Shown piece by piece: positions 1-41,486 of a stretch of DNA of 64,000 nucleotides. Source of the stretch: Cristatella mucedo (lineage: Eukaryota; Bryozoa; Phylactolaemata; Cristatellidae); the NCBI GenBank assembly GCA_009760855.2, contig WPIO01000014.1, positions 5,562,001-5,626,000 on the forward strand. The letters are read 5' to 3'. Each line of letters opens with the position of its first letter. The stretch's first letter is position 1. The notes beneath the pieces were generated by a model, which saw nothing but the letters and a program-made list of their open reading frames with translations, was not told where the DNA came from and made no database searches. The position numbers and the translations under genes are program-made.

Positions 1-1371
1 CGCCTGCTCTTGTACACGCGTGCATATTGACTAGGGAGACACGCTTCGCCCTGGGTTCTATCCTTCGAATAACGATGGCAACTTGCAGACCATCAGCCAC
101 AGGGGTTGGTGCAGCAAACTTGGCAGACTTTGTTTAATGCACTAGTTTCCGTGCCTAAAGTGCCACCGAGTACCTGCATGGTTTGTGGATGGGGTGCAAG
201 ACAGCAGTTATCAGCTACCATCTTTTCAGAGCTGGGCTAAAAAAAAAACATCAATGCGTCCTCGAGAAAACGGTAAGGCACATGACTTGCTGCCACTTTG
301 AGATAAATCGGATCTAAAGTCGCTAGTCGGTTACAGACTTATCGAAAGCCATACAAAGACGTGCTCAGCTCTGGACCCTCAGACCTCATACACCGACACC
401 GCAAGTAGCTTCTCAGTTCTGTGACAGAGAGTAAAGATATCTGCACATCCTGCCTAAATGAACTGGCATTCTAGTCCACACTTTTCTATCGAGCAGCAAG
501 GTTCAGACTGTGCACACTGCCCTACACCAGCACTGCCTCTCACACGTTAGAAGGCAATGTAATATGCGCTAATCAAAAGAACGGTTGTCTACAGCACAGC
601 AATCGACGATTTCATTTAACGGTCGTAGGCTTGTGCCGAGTACAGCGTACCACGTGCTCTTTGCCCCGAAGTGGAACAAAGCTATCGAGTGAGCCAATTT
701 GAAAAGGTGAGCCAAAAAAGAATTTCTAGCGATTCAGTAAAGGCAGCTCACTGCCAGGATGGTGTCAGCCGAAGGCACGTGTAGGTTCAACTTCCATCCT
801 CTACAGAAGAGAATTCCACGTGATATAATTATTCAATCGAACTTTTGGGCACCGAGATAACTGACTATCCCATAGCTTATCGTTACTCGTGAAGAAAATG
901 GCCCCATTCTGACATGCAAAGGACGTGGCAAACAAATCAGATAGCAAGTATCAGTCCGATGCAAGTGAGTTCAGAACAGCTCACCAGAAAGAACCATATG
1001 AGAAAAATGAAGAAACTGACATGATCCCCCTAACACTCAGTCGAAGTCGACTGAGTGAATGGTAATACCAAAACAGAAATTGTTTTCGAAGCAGGCGATG
1101 CCGTGCACTGCCCTACGAGACAGCTCGACTGCTGACGGGGTGGGCTGTATGAGCATTGCAACAAGCAAGGCTGCACACGTGTGTCCGAGGCACAGAGCTG
1201 TGCCAAATTCTAAGGGAATAATGTTCGCATTCTATAATTCTAAGGCATTAGGAATTAAGAAGAGTTACTGCCCAGCGAAAGATTGTGCACTGCCTGCTTC
1301 GCATAACACCCTCATGCAGCAGAGTGCGTATTTCCGCACGAGCTTCAGGCAAGCAGGTGCACGGCCCTTAC
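1..1371. other. No gene assigned; should hold the importin-4 3' end if it lies in the window
   Basis: I searched the minus strand for a phase-1 terminal exon. The best-looking acceptor is the T-run before CCCAGCTCTGA near 240, but it would add only three residues before a stop. Reading through the exon 26 donor gives about 38 more codons to a stop, without clear similarity to the importin-4 C-terminus. Confidence 0.4.
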
Positions 1372-32106
<30,735 letters not shown>

Positions 32107-32125
32107 GTTCCAGACCTAGTAAGCC

Positions 32126-32168
32126 CGTCACGTCACGTGACGTTCCGGATTTTAGGGGTCAAGGGTCA
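32126..32168 (-). promoter_or_regulatory. Importin-4 proximal promoter with E-box palindrome, ETS-like site and DR1
   Basis: Just 24-62 bp upstream of the ATG lies a perfect 14-bp palindrome, ACGTCACGTGACGT (32130-32143). It contains GTCACGTGAC, the form bound by USF/TFE-type bHLH-zip factors. TTCCGG, an ETS core read on the other strand, follows at 32143-32148. Two GGGTCA half-sites with one base between them (DR1, nuclear-receptor type) lie at 32156-32168. No TATA box is seen. Factor binding is inferred from the motifs only. Confidence 0.5.
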
Positions 32169-32549
32169 GGAGATATCCTCCAGCTTACTCAGCAGCGCTT
32201 CGGCTACCTAGATAGAGAATCTCACAAGATTTGTGTGTGTAAGCTTCCTCGACAACACTCACAGTAGAGTTGTACTCTGTTCCTAACTTGCATGACGCTC
32301 GCTTTCCGTACGGACGAACATTGATGTTTTTTACGAACAGTAAATTGCTTTGACTTGAGCCGGGTATCACGAGTAAAGTCTCATTTAGCCCAAATTCAGT
32401 GGCTGACTTGCAACAACCTCATTCCGATGGTCAAGACCATAACCTACAGACAAAATAGACGGCAGGCAGGCAGCTTCAATGACCTGACTAAATGGATCGG
32501 GGCGGGGCTGCTTCAACCAAAACTGCAGCTGTTCAATAACAATTTTAAT

Positions 32550-32610
32550 AGTAATAATAATAATACACTTGTATAGTGCCCCTGAGAATTTAATCTTTTT
32601 TTCTAGGTAG
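32550..32610 (-). repeat. L2-tail piece, inverted
   Basis: AATAATAATAATACACTTGT then CCTGAGAATTTAATC, 0.45 kb upstream of the importin-4 start. Confidence 0.6.
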
Positions 32611-32619
32611 CTAATTGTT

Positions 32620-33600
32620 TGCCAAAAATATCTCCCCAGACCCCCCCCGCTAGCCAGCCTTGCCGGGTTTCTTTAAAAAAATACTCGGACAGGTTACTTG
32701 GCCAAGCGAGTGGTTCTGCAAGCTTGTTTAGCTACTGCCTTCGGCGCGAAGATCTAAGGCGCTTATCTAGAGAGATCTGCCATTTTTGTAAGATGGGGCC
32801 AACACGATGCTCGTGCAGGGTACATTCAGCGTTCGCGCTCCGGTCCGTTTCCGTGCGCTGGCGTTGTTTTTTCAAGCGGAAAAGAATATATCTAGATTTA
32901 GTCAGAGGAGCTCATTCTGTTACCGCGAAGAAACTCGTCCCCCGGCTCTCTACTGGTGGACTGTGTGTTGCAGTGCTGCAGTGCGGTTAAAACACCAGCG
33001 GCCACAACTGGGCATCGAAAGCGACAGATTATTGTGGGGCTGTTAGTGGTGGTTACGCGCCGGCGAAAGCGCTTTACGCGGCGCGTACCGGACCGACGGG
33101 GTTAACTGCGCGAACTCCAGAGTCCCGCGTACAATAATCTATCCTATGCGCGCGTCGCTAGCGATTGTCCCAACCCCGAAGGCGGGTCGCTACAGCACCT
33201 CAAGATACGAGCAGCTAACTGAGTAGCCGGCAGGACACAACTGCGCCGTCTAAGTTGCACTTAGCTGTTCGTAGCCGTAGGTTTGTCTCTCGTGCTCTCA
33301 AAGCGTAGTCTCGCATCGACTACCAAGCTGCAGCCCTGAGCTCTGTCAGTCGTCCCATTATATTCTCTCTCCTTTAAGCTCCTGACCTCACGCGTAGCTG
33401 CTATTTCTACTTCAGCACGTTTGTCGGTGCACATCCTGAACGCATCGTCTGCACCAGGCTTCATTCTAACTTTAGCGAGTAGAGCAGGAGCCGGGCCTCT
33501 ACTATGTGTCCTAGTCGAACCCGCTAAGACAAGCATATTAGTCGCTCCATCTCCTAACCGCATCGCCTGCATAAAGCTCCATTCTAACCTGAGCTAGGCG
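32620..33600. other. GC/CpG-richer intergenic stretch upstream of importin-4
   Basis: Many CG dinucleotides (for example GCGCGTACCGGACCGACGGG near 33078) contrast with the AT-rich flanks, suggesting an unmethylated regulatory island. Short ORFs exist on both strands but none is recognisable. Confidence 0.35.
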
Positions 33601-33799
33601 GGTCACGAGCTGGGTCTGTACTAGGCGCCCTAGTCGACCCCACTAAGGCAAGGGCTCCCATCGCGGCTAAGCTGAGAGCTGCCCCAGTGCAGTTCTTCCT
33701 GGAGAGGCGTGCGGCGAGCTGTGCCCATTTGTTTACGCTCCGCTTCAGGGTGAGAGCCAAAGGCTACCCCTTTCAAAGGAATTGCTAGAAACTCTAGCC

Positions 33800-33935
33800 T
33801 GCTTGTGCAGCCCAGCGGTTAAGGTGCTCCGATCACGGTCTGGCCGAGGTGGCAGGCTCGAGCGCCGTGGCATATGTGAAGTGCCTGAATAGAGATAAAG
33901 TTCTCTTAGGGAGCTATACAAATTAATTATACCGC
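33800..33935 (+). repeat. SINE family A
   Basis: GCAGCCCAGCGGTTAAGGTG head, GGCAGGCTCGAGCGCC, tail GAGCTATACAAATTAATTA. Intergenic. Confidence 0.72.
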
Positions 33936-34424
33936 TAAATTAGCTCCACAGGCTGCTTCAAAGCGATGGCCTGCGGATAACAGCTTTAACAAGTCTCCGA
34001 ATAATGTTAACGTTCAGCCACATCGTTACTGGCTGTTCTGACAAGAACAGACCTAGGAATGACCCGTTTACCCAAAATGGGCAACTGCTGATGTGAAAAA
34101 ACGAGCAAAAGGGTGTCCGTAGCTTTTCTAAGAAAGCGCACATTTGTCAATTGATTGAGGATAAATGGAAAAATGGCAGTACATACACGGAGGAAATTCT
34201 ATGAGGAGCTGGCGGTTTTTTATTTTTAGCTTCTTTTTAGAAGTCTAAAAGTCTGGGATATATCGACGACTTTTGGCATTGATTTACAGGCTTTTGGAAC
34301 ATAAAACTGTAAGTATGGTCTCCATAGGATTTGAAAAACGGTTAGAGGCACAGCTAAACGGCTTCAGTCAGAGGAGCTAGCCGTCTGACGCCAAGCCTTA
34401 GACGGCAGTATTTCGGAGAGCCGT

Positions 34425-34770
34425 CTGTAATTCCACAAAGCCTAAGTGGGTGTTACGCAGGTGAGGTTTCAATAGCGCACTCGAAGCCTTAGAGACTTTC
34501 TATGTGTGTACTGTAGCTAGTTGACTTCATATCACACATCGAAGAGAAGGTGAGCAGCATAGCTGAGTCAGAAGGGCAGTCAAAGACGTGAGTAGCGTGG
34601 ACGCAGCGGCTCAGGATGGCTGGAAAGGATGTGTCGCAGTCGGTAGCAGGAGAGTATTTGTCGTTGGGTAATAACTTTGGAAGTGAGTTATACAGTCTAG
34701 TAGCTGCATTGAAAAAGATTCAGTCGCCAATTGCCGTTATGCTTAAGAATGGAACGGCTAATTTTTTGTT
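34425..34770 (-). mobile_element. CR1/L2-type LINE 3' UTR, inverted
   Basis: On the plus strand it starts TCTGTAATTCCACAAAGCCTAAG and ends near the GGAACGGCTAA that corresponds to the start of the UTR. It is diverged but collinear over about 340 bp. Confidence 0.75.
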
Positions 34771-35225
34771 CGCAGAGGACCCGAGGGCCCATATCCATTA
34801 GGCAGCGCAATGAAAATGGATTAGCTGTGACGCTGTGGTGGCGGAACTCACACTCAGGTTTGTTCAGCCCACGTGCCGCTATTTGATACCTACGTTTGCA
34901 GATAATTATTATTGTTCAGCCCTTTCGAGTGCATAGCTAAGCTATACCGCGCCTTTTTTCTAATGCGTTGGAATATCTAGTGGCGGCAGCGACATGCGCT
35001 GGCGCGTTTAACCGAGTAGGATGTTATGTGTCGCAGCACCCTCTCCTCGGGTCCAAGACTTTAACGCAGCATTAAAGCACACGGGAAGCTATGAGCAAAA
35101 TTTTCTAATCGCCTTTAACCTTGCGTGCTTGCCTTTCACTTCGCTCTCATTCGCTCCTCATTTTATGTTTTTCAGCCCCATAACTAAATCTGCACGACTT
35201 TTGCAAAGGAAGCAGCCTTTAATAA

Positions 35226-35372
35226 TTCATTGATATAGCGCCCCAAGAGAACTTAATCTCTATTCAGGCGCTTCACATATGCCTCGGGGCTCGAGCCCAC
35301 GACCTCAGTCAGACCTTGGTCGGGGCGAGCACCTTAACCGCTAGGCCAAACCAGCTCGGCAGCCTCATCCTT
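35226..35372 (-). repeat. SINE family A, inverted
   Basis: AGAGAACTTAATCTCTATTC then GGGGCTCGAGCCCACGACCT and CACCTTAACCGCTAGGCCAA. Confidence 0.75.
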
Positions 35373-35721
35373 CATATTACTGTGGCGGAATTGCGCCAAG
35401 AGCGTTAAATAGAGCAGACCACAATATTCTATTTTGAGATAAGTGTAAAATAATGAGTGGTCCAATAAGGCCTTGCCTATTGAGCAGTCCACTGGCTCAG
35501 ACTGATCCGAACCCGACCTTTTCTTCGAGTGTAGTAGACCGAGCTGCTCATCTGCGGTAGAAGAAAAATTTGAACGCAGTCACACCGACGGCTTTTATCT
35601 TAACATTCTTACGCTCTGAACGGCTGAATTTCCTGTTAAACTCATTAACTTCCACTTACCTCTATGCAAATTTATTGCCGCTTGCTGGCCTACCGGCATG
35701 TGCAATCAGGCGATTATAGCT

Positions 35722-36345
35722 GGTGCAAAACTCGGCAGCTAAGCTTGTCTGTCGTGAGCGTCACAGTTGCCACATCACACCACTTCTCGCCGACCTGCAC
35801 TGGCTACCATTCAAGCAACAGATCGACTTCAAGGTTTTGCCACTCACTTTTAGGTCATTTCATTCTTTGGCTCCTGCCTACCTTTCAGATCTACTCCCCC
35901 ACCAGACCAAGCATCGTTCTACCCGCTTTTCGGAATCCAACAGTTTTCCAATACCTCGTGCAAACCTCAAATCCTTTGGAGACCGTGCATTTAATTCGTA
36001 TGCTCCCAAAGCGTGGAACTCACTCCCGACTTGCATCAGAACATCCCCTGACGACCACATTTAACAAGAACTTAAAAACACCTATTTAGGACAGCATGTA
36101 GTGGGTCCCTGTGATTCGTCCTTGATGTGCTTATGCGTGCTGACACTGTGCATGCTGCCACTAACCACATTTGCATGCTGACCCTGTGCATGTCACCCCT
36201 AACCATGTTATTCATGCTGTTTATCAAGGATGATATCACTCAGCATTCAATCGAGTTTCCCTTTGCAGCAAATGTAAAGCACCTAGTAAGAGATTGAGTT
36301 CTCTGAAGGCGCTTTATCAAGTGCATTATTATTATTATTATTAAA
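35722..36345 (+). mobile_element. L2-like LINE 3' end, second long copy
   Basis: Reads QNSAAKLVCRERHSCHITPL, HWLPFKQQIDFKVLPLTFRS and KAWNSLPTCIRTSPDDH, with one frameshift. The complete UTR follows, ending in GCGCTTTATCAAGTGCATT and an (ATT)n run. Confidence 0.82.
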
Positions 36346-36689
36346 TTATTTCCCATGGTGCTTTGCAAATATAAGTCATTAATAAACTGGGTCTAGAAAA
36401 CCGTCAGTCTCACCACTCCTGTTCTGGCTTCTTGCAGCCACGTGCTGCTATGCTTTTTATTTTTCGTGTTGGATTAATTCGAAGAATTAATTCTTTTTTT
36501 GGGTTTTTAACTAAGATAAAGTACCAGTGCTGCACACAGCCAAACGATTGGCCTCATCGTCGCAGCCATTCTGAGGCTCTCCATCATTTCAGGCCAAAAC
36601 TTCAAGCCCAGGGAGAACGTGCTTGTCAGGTTTTAAAGCTAACGACTCCAGGTTTTTAACTCCATTGCAAAGGTATGACGACCTTTTCA

Positions 36690-37130
36690 GAATGCTGATT
36701 TAGGTAGTCTGTCTGCCAGTTCTGCTGGATCTCTTGGTGGCATTTGTTACCATTAATCACCAAGTTCTTGAGTGTCGTCATCTTGTCTGGGCATCACTGG
36801 CACCACACTACAATTGTTGATGTCGTATGGAAATTTCAGGGTGTACATGTCAATGGGCAGCTGTCATTCAATGAGCCTTTGCAATATGAAGTACCCCAGG
36901 GATTTGTGCTTGGTTCTTATTTTTTTTCAATGTGTATTCTCCCTATCGCCGTTGCAATTGCAAGCACTGTGAAGGCTTTCATTTTTCTGCAGATGAGACA
37001 GTCGTACCCAGTACAACATTGAACCTAGCTCTCTATCTTAAATACTTCCGAATCAGACTTTGCGTCGTATCACCCAGTCGTCTAGCTCAAGTTGCTTAGT
37101 AGTGCCTCTAACCAACTTCGAATCTTTTGA
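36690..37130 (+). mobile_element. Decayed non-LTR reverse-transcriptase fragment
   Basis: A broken frame contains VTINHQVLE (equivalent of AFDTINH), VNGQLSFNEPLQYEVPQGFV (equivalent of the GVPQGSVLG motif) and a degenerate palm segment before frame loss. It appears older than the 26-kb copy and the catalytic YADD box is not intact. Confidence 0.65.
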
Positions 37131-37164
37131 AGCCTGTAATAGCTGAGTACCGACTGACGTGTCA

Positions 37165-37430
37165 ACATAATAATAGTAACACATTTGATATTGCACCCTC
37201 AGAGAACTCAATCTCTTTCTCGGCACTTTACATTTGCTGCAAAGGAAGCACGATCGAATGGTTAGTGTTATCATTTACCGCTGTTATCACCGCTTTATCA
37301 AGTGCATTATTATTATCATGCTCGATAAACAACAAGAATAACATGTTTACGGGTGACATGCACAGGGTCGGCATGCAAGTTTGGTTAGTGGCAGCATGCA
37401 CAGTGTCAGCATGCATTAACACATCCTCCT
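37165..37430 (-). mobile_element. L2-like LINE 3' UTR, inverted
   Basis: Collinear with the reverse of the long copies from the terminal block (CTCAGAGAACTCAATCTC) to GTGTCAGCATGCATTAAC. It contains an internal duplication of the tail (about 37285-37318). Confidence 0.7.
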
Positions 37431-37434
37431 GGCT

Positions 37435-37592
37435 TGCTAGTTTGGCCCAGTAGTTAAGGTGCTCCCTTTTAACGACCAAGGTCTAGGTGAGTGTCTTTGG
37501 TGACCAAGGTCGTGGGCTTGAGCCTCGTGGCGCATGTGAAGCGCCTGAATAGAGATTACATTCCCTTAGGGTGTGATGCAAATGAATTGCAT
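37435..37592 (+). repeat. SINE family A
   Basis: TTTGGCCCAGTAGTTAAGGT head, GTCGTGGGCTTGAGCCTC, tail GGTGTGATGCAAATGAATTG. Confidence 0.72.
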
Positions 37593-37764
37593 ATTTTTCC
37601 CTGACATTTAAAAGAAGCAGAGAATCTGCCTGTTCTTCCCAGCATTAGATCCATCCGTGTGATTTGCCTTTTTGCAATTATGCAAGTGGACACTACATCT
37701 TATCATTACTTACCATTTGACATGGTTCTTTCCAGCTTATATAATGTGTCTATTATTATTAATA

Positions 37765-37945
37765 TTCGCCTTTGGGTCTTCACCCAGGAGGTAAGGTGCT
37801 CGCTTTTCACGACCCAGGTCGTGGGATCGAGTCCTGCAGTGGGCGATTCTTCATTGCCCACTGCGCTAGTGGTGGTGATAGCCGTTAAGGCTGTTCTGCC
37901 CCCCCCCCCCTACAAATGAGGCAGTTAACCTGTTCAGCTAACCTT
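37765..37945 (+). repeat. SINE family B
   Basis: TCACCCAGGAGGTAAGGTGC head, GTCGTGGGATCGAGTCC, GGTGGTGATAGCCGTTAAGG, then a C-run and AATGAGGCAGTTAACC. Confidence 0.73.
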
Positions 37946-38617
37946 GTAAGCCTTCACCACCAGTGACATAGTCATTTATCAATGCTTAAGACAGGCATAT
38001 GCTAATAAAAAATTGGTTTCTTTTGTTTAAATACACGTCAACCAATCAGAACTAAGCTAGGGAGATATAAGCAGAGTTCCATTCCTTCGTCATGTTAGGA
38101 ATGCCTTAAATTTTGGGAACAGGCTAAATCAGAAACGTTCGGTTACTTTGAGATGTGCAAAAGCTTCAGCCGTGCTAGCAGACTTTGAGCCGAGTCTCAA
38201 GTGTCTTTAGAAAACATTGTTCTAACACTCCTCGCTGAATGCCCCTTTGGGTGTGTATGGGGGGGGAGTGGGGGAGGGGTGGCATATATATGAGGTGCTT
38301 AGGCGATTAGGCCGTGTATGCTGAGACCCAGGAGGTGCTGCTATGGCTGTGAGAAATGCTACTGTGCTCTGATGCTGCTGCTTCCTCGAACTGTTTCCGG
38401 GATTGTGCTGAATGGCTAGTGCCTCGTGCTCGTGAAGCATCCGACGTAGGAGCCTGACTGCTGTTAGGTGCAGTCGTGATGCTTGTAGGCAAGAATCATC
38501 CCAGCCTCACCACTCCAGCCTGGTGCGAGCTTGCTTTATTTTCGGGTAGCCTTGCTGCCCTGCTTCTGATGTAAGCGTGGCGCGTTGCTAATGGTCATTA
38601 ACGGGCTTTTGGTTCGC

Positions 38618-38800
38618 TAATAATAATAATAATACACTTGATAAAGCGCCCTCAGAGAACTCAATCTCTTTTTCTAGCCGCTTTACATTTGCTGCAAAGG
38701 AAGCACCATCGAATGGTGAGTGGTAGCATGCTCATTAAACTCATTAAATAACAAGAATAATATGCTTAGGGGTGGCATGCACAGGGGTCCATGCAAAAAA
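38618..38800 (-). mobile_element. L2-like LINE 3' UTR, inverted
   Basis: (AAT)n then GATAAAGCGCCCTCAGAGAA and TTTACATTTGCTGCAAAGGA, continuing to GGTGGCATGCACAGGG. Confidence 0.7.
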
Positions 38801-40094
38801 ATGGCGGTACAGCGATGCCTGGTATGCAAGTTTTCACGGGCCAGCAACAGTACTGGCGTCTGGTGCTAGGCATGCAGCCTAGTCGTTGTTGCGAGGTCGG
38901 CCAATGTGTCGGAGGATGCTGCGATTCGTGGGTAACGTTTGTACCATGGTAGTCGCTAATGGCACACTGTCTCGAATGCATGCCCGAAGTCGAGGAGTCG
39001 GCAGTAGCTAATATTGCTTCATATATATAGCTGTGAAAGCCTTATCTGCATTCATATCTCTTGCAGGAAATAATGAATTGTTTGGTGCTGCATGCAAAAC
39101 CACGATCGTGAAATGCAAGCATTTTACTGAGCTGGGTTGAGACGTGGTGACGTTGCTGTGGAAGACCAGTGACGCCAGGGTCCATCATGCCTTCACTGCA
39201 ATGAAGTGTGCCAATGATGGGTCTTTTACGTTCCTACGTGGAGTAGTTGGCAAAGGAATTCTGCCGTTACCAGAATTTCGAACTGACTGCTGCGTTCACT
39301 ATCAAATTTCTTGGACACCTCTTGGCCATAGGCAGCCTTAGTGACCTGCATTAATAGTTAGCTGTGGTTTGATCAGCTGTACGTGACCCAAGTTAAGTTG
39401 TTGCACTTAAGCTGATTGCTGTTCTTTAATTTTAAATCAACTATTTAATCTGATTTTAAATAGGTCAGCAGCTTCTCATGTGATCCAAGTCTTTAATGCA
39501 GCATTAAAGCACACGGAGCTATGAGTGGAGTTTTCTACCTGCCTTTAATCTACTGCGCTGGCCTTCCAATTTACTCTCATTCACTCTCTCGGTTCATGTG
39601 AGTTTTTCAGCCCCGATGACTAAATCTGAGTGACTTATGTATGGGAAGCAGCCTCATCCATTATGAAACTGTGGCAAAATTTCGCGTGAATCAAGCGTGA
39701 AATAGAGCAGATTACAATATTCTGTTGTGAAAAATAATGAATGGTCCGATAAGGCCTTGTCATTCGAGCTCATTTATTTTTAGAATGGTGAGAGAAATGC
39801 AGGCAAACCTGCAAACCCACTATCACATATGTGCCCTTTCGAAAATGCTCTGTATATGTGCTAACTTATGCACGGCTTCACTTTTTGACAGAATGCGCTT
39901 TTCTTGATTGTGTGTTTTGTCATATGTTGCTAGATAGATTACCTGAATGTCGTTGCTTGTCACTTCCTCTAGAGAACATGCCCGAGTAGCCTTTTAGTGT
40001 CACCACAAAAACAGAAAGTAAACCGCATGTTCAGTTACATTCACGTTGCAGACCTTTCGGTGCTTCGCAACCCGGTAGATGACCAGCCTCCCCG
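38800..40094. other. Intergenic, no gene seen
   Basis: Contains a partial duplicate of sequence at 35040-35480. The shared blocks include AAGTCTTTAATGCAGCATTA, GCACACGG, GGAAGCAGCCT and GGTCCGATAAGGCCTTG, in the same order. This is an unnamed dispersed repeat or small segmental duplication. Confidence 0.4.
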
Positions 40095-41232
40095 ATGGGC
40101 ACCAAAGTATTTGTGACTCCAATGTGGCAAGCTTTCATGCGAAGCAACTTGTACGTGAAAAAGCAGGTGGTGAACATGGTGACGAAGGACCTTGGGGCGC
40201 TCAAGCAGATCATGGGGGTGGATAAGTTTGCTGTAACCGTCGGTCTCCTTCACGACCAGGACATGCAAGTGCTAAACCAGCTGTTTCGGAAGAAATCGGG
40301 TGCCACCGACATCTTGTCCTTTCCATATCACAGTGTGAGTGTTCGGCAGTTGATTTCCTGTGCAAAGCTTGCATGATGCATCATTAAAGTGCCTAGAAAG
40401 AGATTTAGTTCTCTGAGGGTGCTATACAAAGGTATTATTATAATGCTAGCTATTGTCCATACTTTCCTGAGCCATCTCTCGCACGCGAATGAACAGCCGC
40501 TGGAGTTTCTCCTCGCGAATGCTTGCAGCAGCAGTATCCGGTCGAGCGAATGCCGAATGGCAACTGACCAAATTGTGATTGGGCTGCTCAGGATCTGCTG
40601 CCGGGTTCGATGCCTGAGCCAGCCGATCCGGAGGACTTCCAGCTTGGCGAGATACTGCTCGGCTTTCCTTACCTGTACTCGACGCGGGCCGAGTCGATCC
40701 ACTCGCTGCCTGATGGGCTGACCCCCACTGCCCACTCCCAGCAGCACGAGTCTCTCGGCGAGCCCGGAGGGCAGATGCAGAGGCCCGGCACAACTCCAAT
40801 CTCCGATCGCGACTGTGGCGCACGAGCCGGCGGCGTTCTGCCGCACGGACTGTCGTTCGACTTGACAGAGCTTCAGAGGATCATCGTAGTAAGTCCTTTA
40901 CATGCCCGGCGAACATGCAGGCTGTCCCCTTTGGCTCGGAAAGAGGCTCCTATGCCGGTGCTCCGACACATCTGAGCCCTGCTTTGCCTCCCACCTCATC
41001 GACTACTCATTCGATTTCGACGCCGAAGCGCGCCTGCCCCCTATCACGACCTTTGTACTTGCAGGTCCTGCTCACACACGGTATGTGTCACCTCACTGGA
41101 CACGATCATCAAGACTCGCGCGACTTCCTGATGATGCACGCGCGTGAAAAAGAGGTGCTGCACGAGTACTCTCGGCTGCATGGCGACTCGACTGCGCTGG
41201 AGCCGTTCACCGAGGAGCCGCCGGCCGAGTGA
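40095..41232 (+). CDS. YBEY: YbeY-family endoribonuclease / rRNA maturation factor, three exons
   Basis: YbeY proteins are zinc-dependent single-strand RNases needed for rRNA maturation and ribosome quality; the animal protein works in mitochondria. Exons: 40095-40334 (donor GTGAGT), 40592-40888 (GTAAGT), 41065-41232, all phase 0, total 234 residues. Visible family features: VDKFAVTVGLLHD, then ATDILSFPYH near residues 70-79, QLGEILLG near 97-104, and HGMCHLTGHDH at 184-194, where H184, H188 and H194 are the zinc ligands. An in-frame TGA just upstream supports the chosen ATG. Human YBEY has 167 residues. The extra length comes mainly from an about 65-residue low-complexity segment in exon 2 (about 115-170), between the LGEILLG strand and the catalytic helix. 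It could be a lineage insertion or an unspliced intron. No obvious mitochondrial presequence is seen. Confidence 0.92.
40380..40445 (+). repeat. L2-tail piece in YBEY intron 1
   Basis: AAAGTGCCTAGAAAGAGATT then CTCTGAGGGTGCTATACAAA and a short ATT run, only 45 bp after the exon 1 donor. Confidence 0.65.
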
Positions 41233-41308
41233 GCGATGGAGCAGGCTCTTGCTAGCACCATCTTACCGACGATCGCGTACGTCACCATACAGTTACTGTC
41301 GTAAAAAG

Positions 41309-41326
41309 TTTATTTTTGATAATAAA
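41309..41326. terminator. Back-to-back poly(A) signals of YBEY and SKA1
   Basis: AATAAA on the plus strand at 41321-41326 lies 88 bp after the YBEY stop. TTTATT at 41309-41314 is AATAAA on the minus strand, 173 bp past the SKA1 stop. Normal cleavage 10-30 bp downstream of each signal would make the two 3' UTRs overlap. Confidence 0.7.
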
Positions 41327-41486
41327 TACTAAAGTCGACTTGTTACTGCGCTCACACGAGCGAGCACGGGAGCATGAGCGGGCACGGGAGCATCTCTAAG
41401 TCACTGTCCGTTCTTGCAAATTTCGTCCATTTGCTCAGAACATACAGCAAACCTATGCTGCTGCTGCAGCATCAGCAGGAGGGGGG

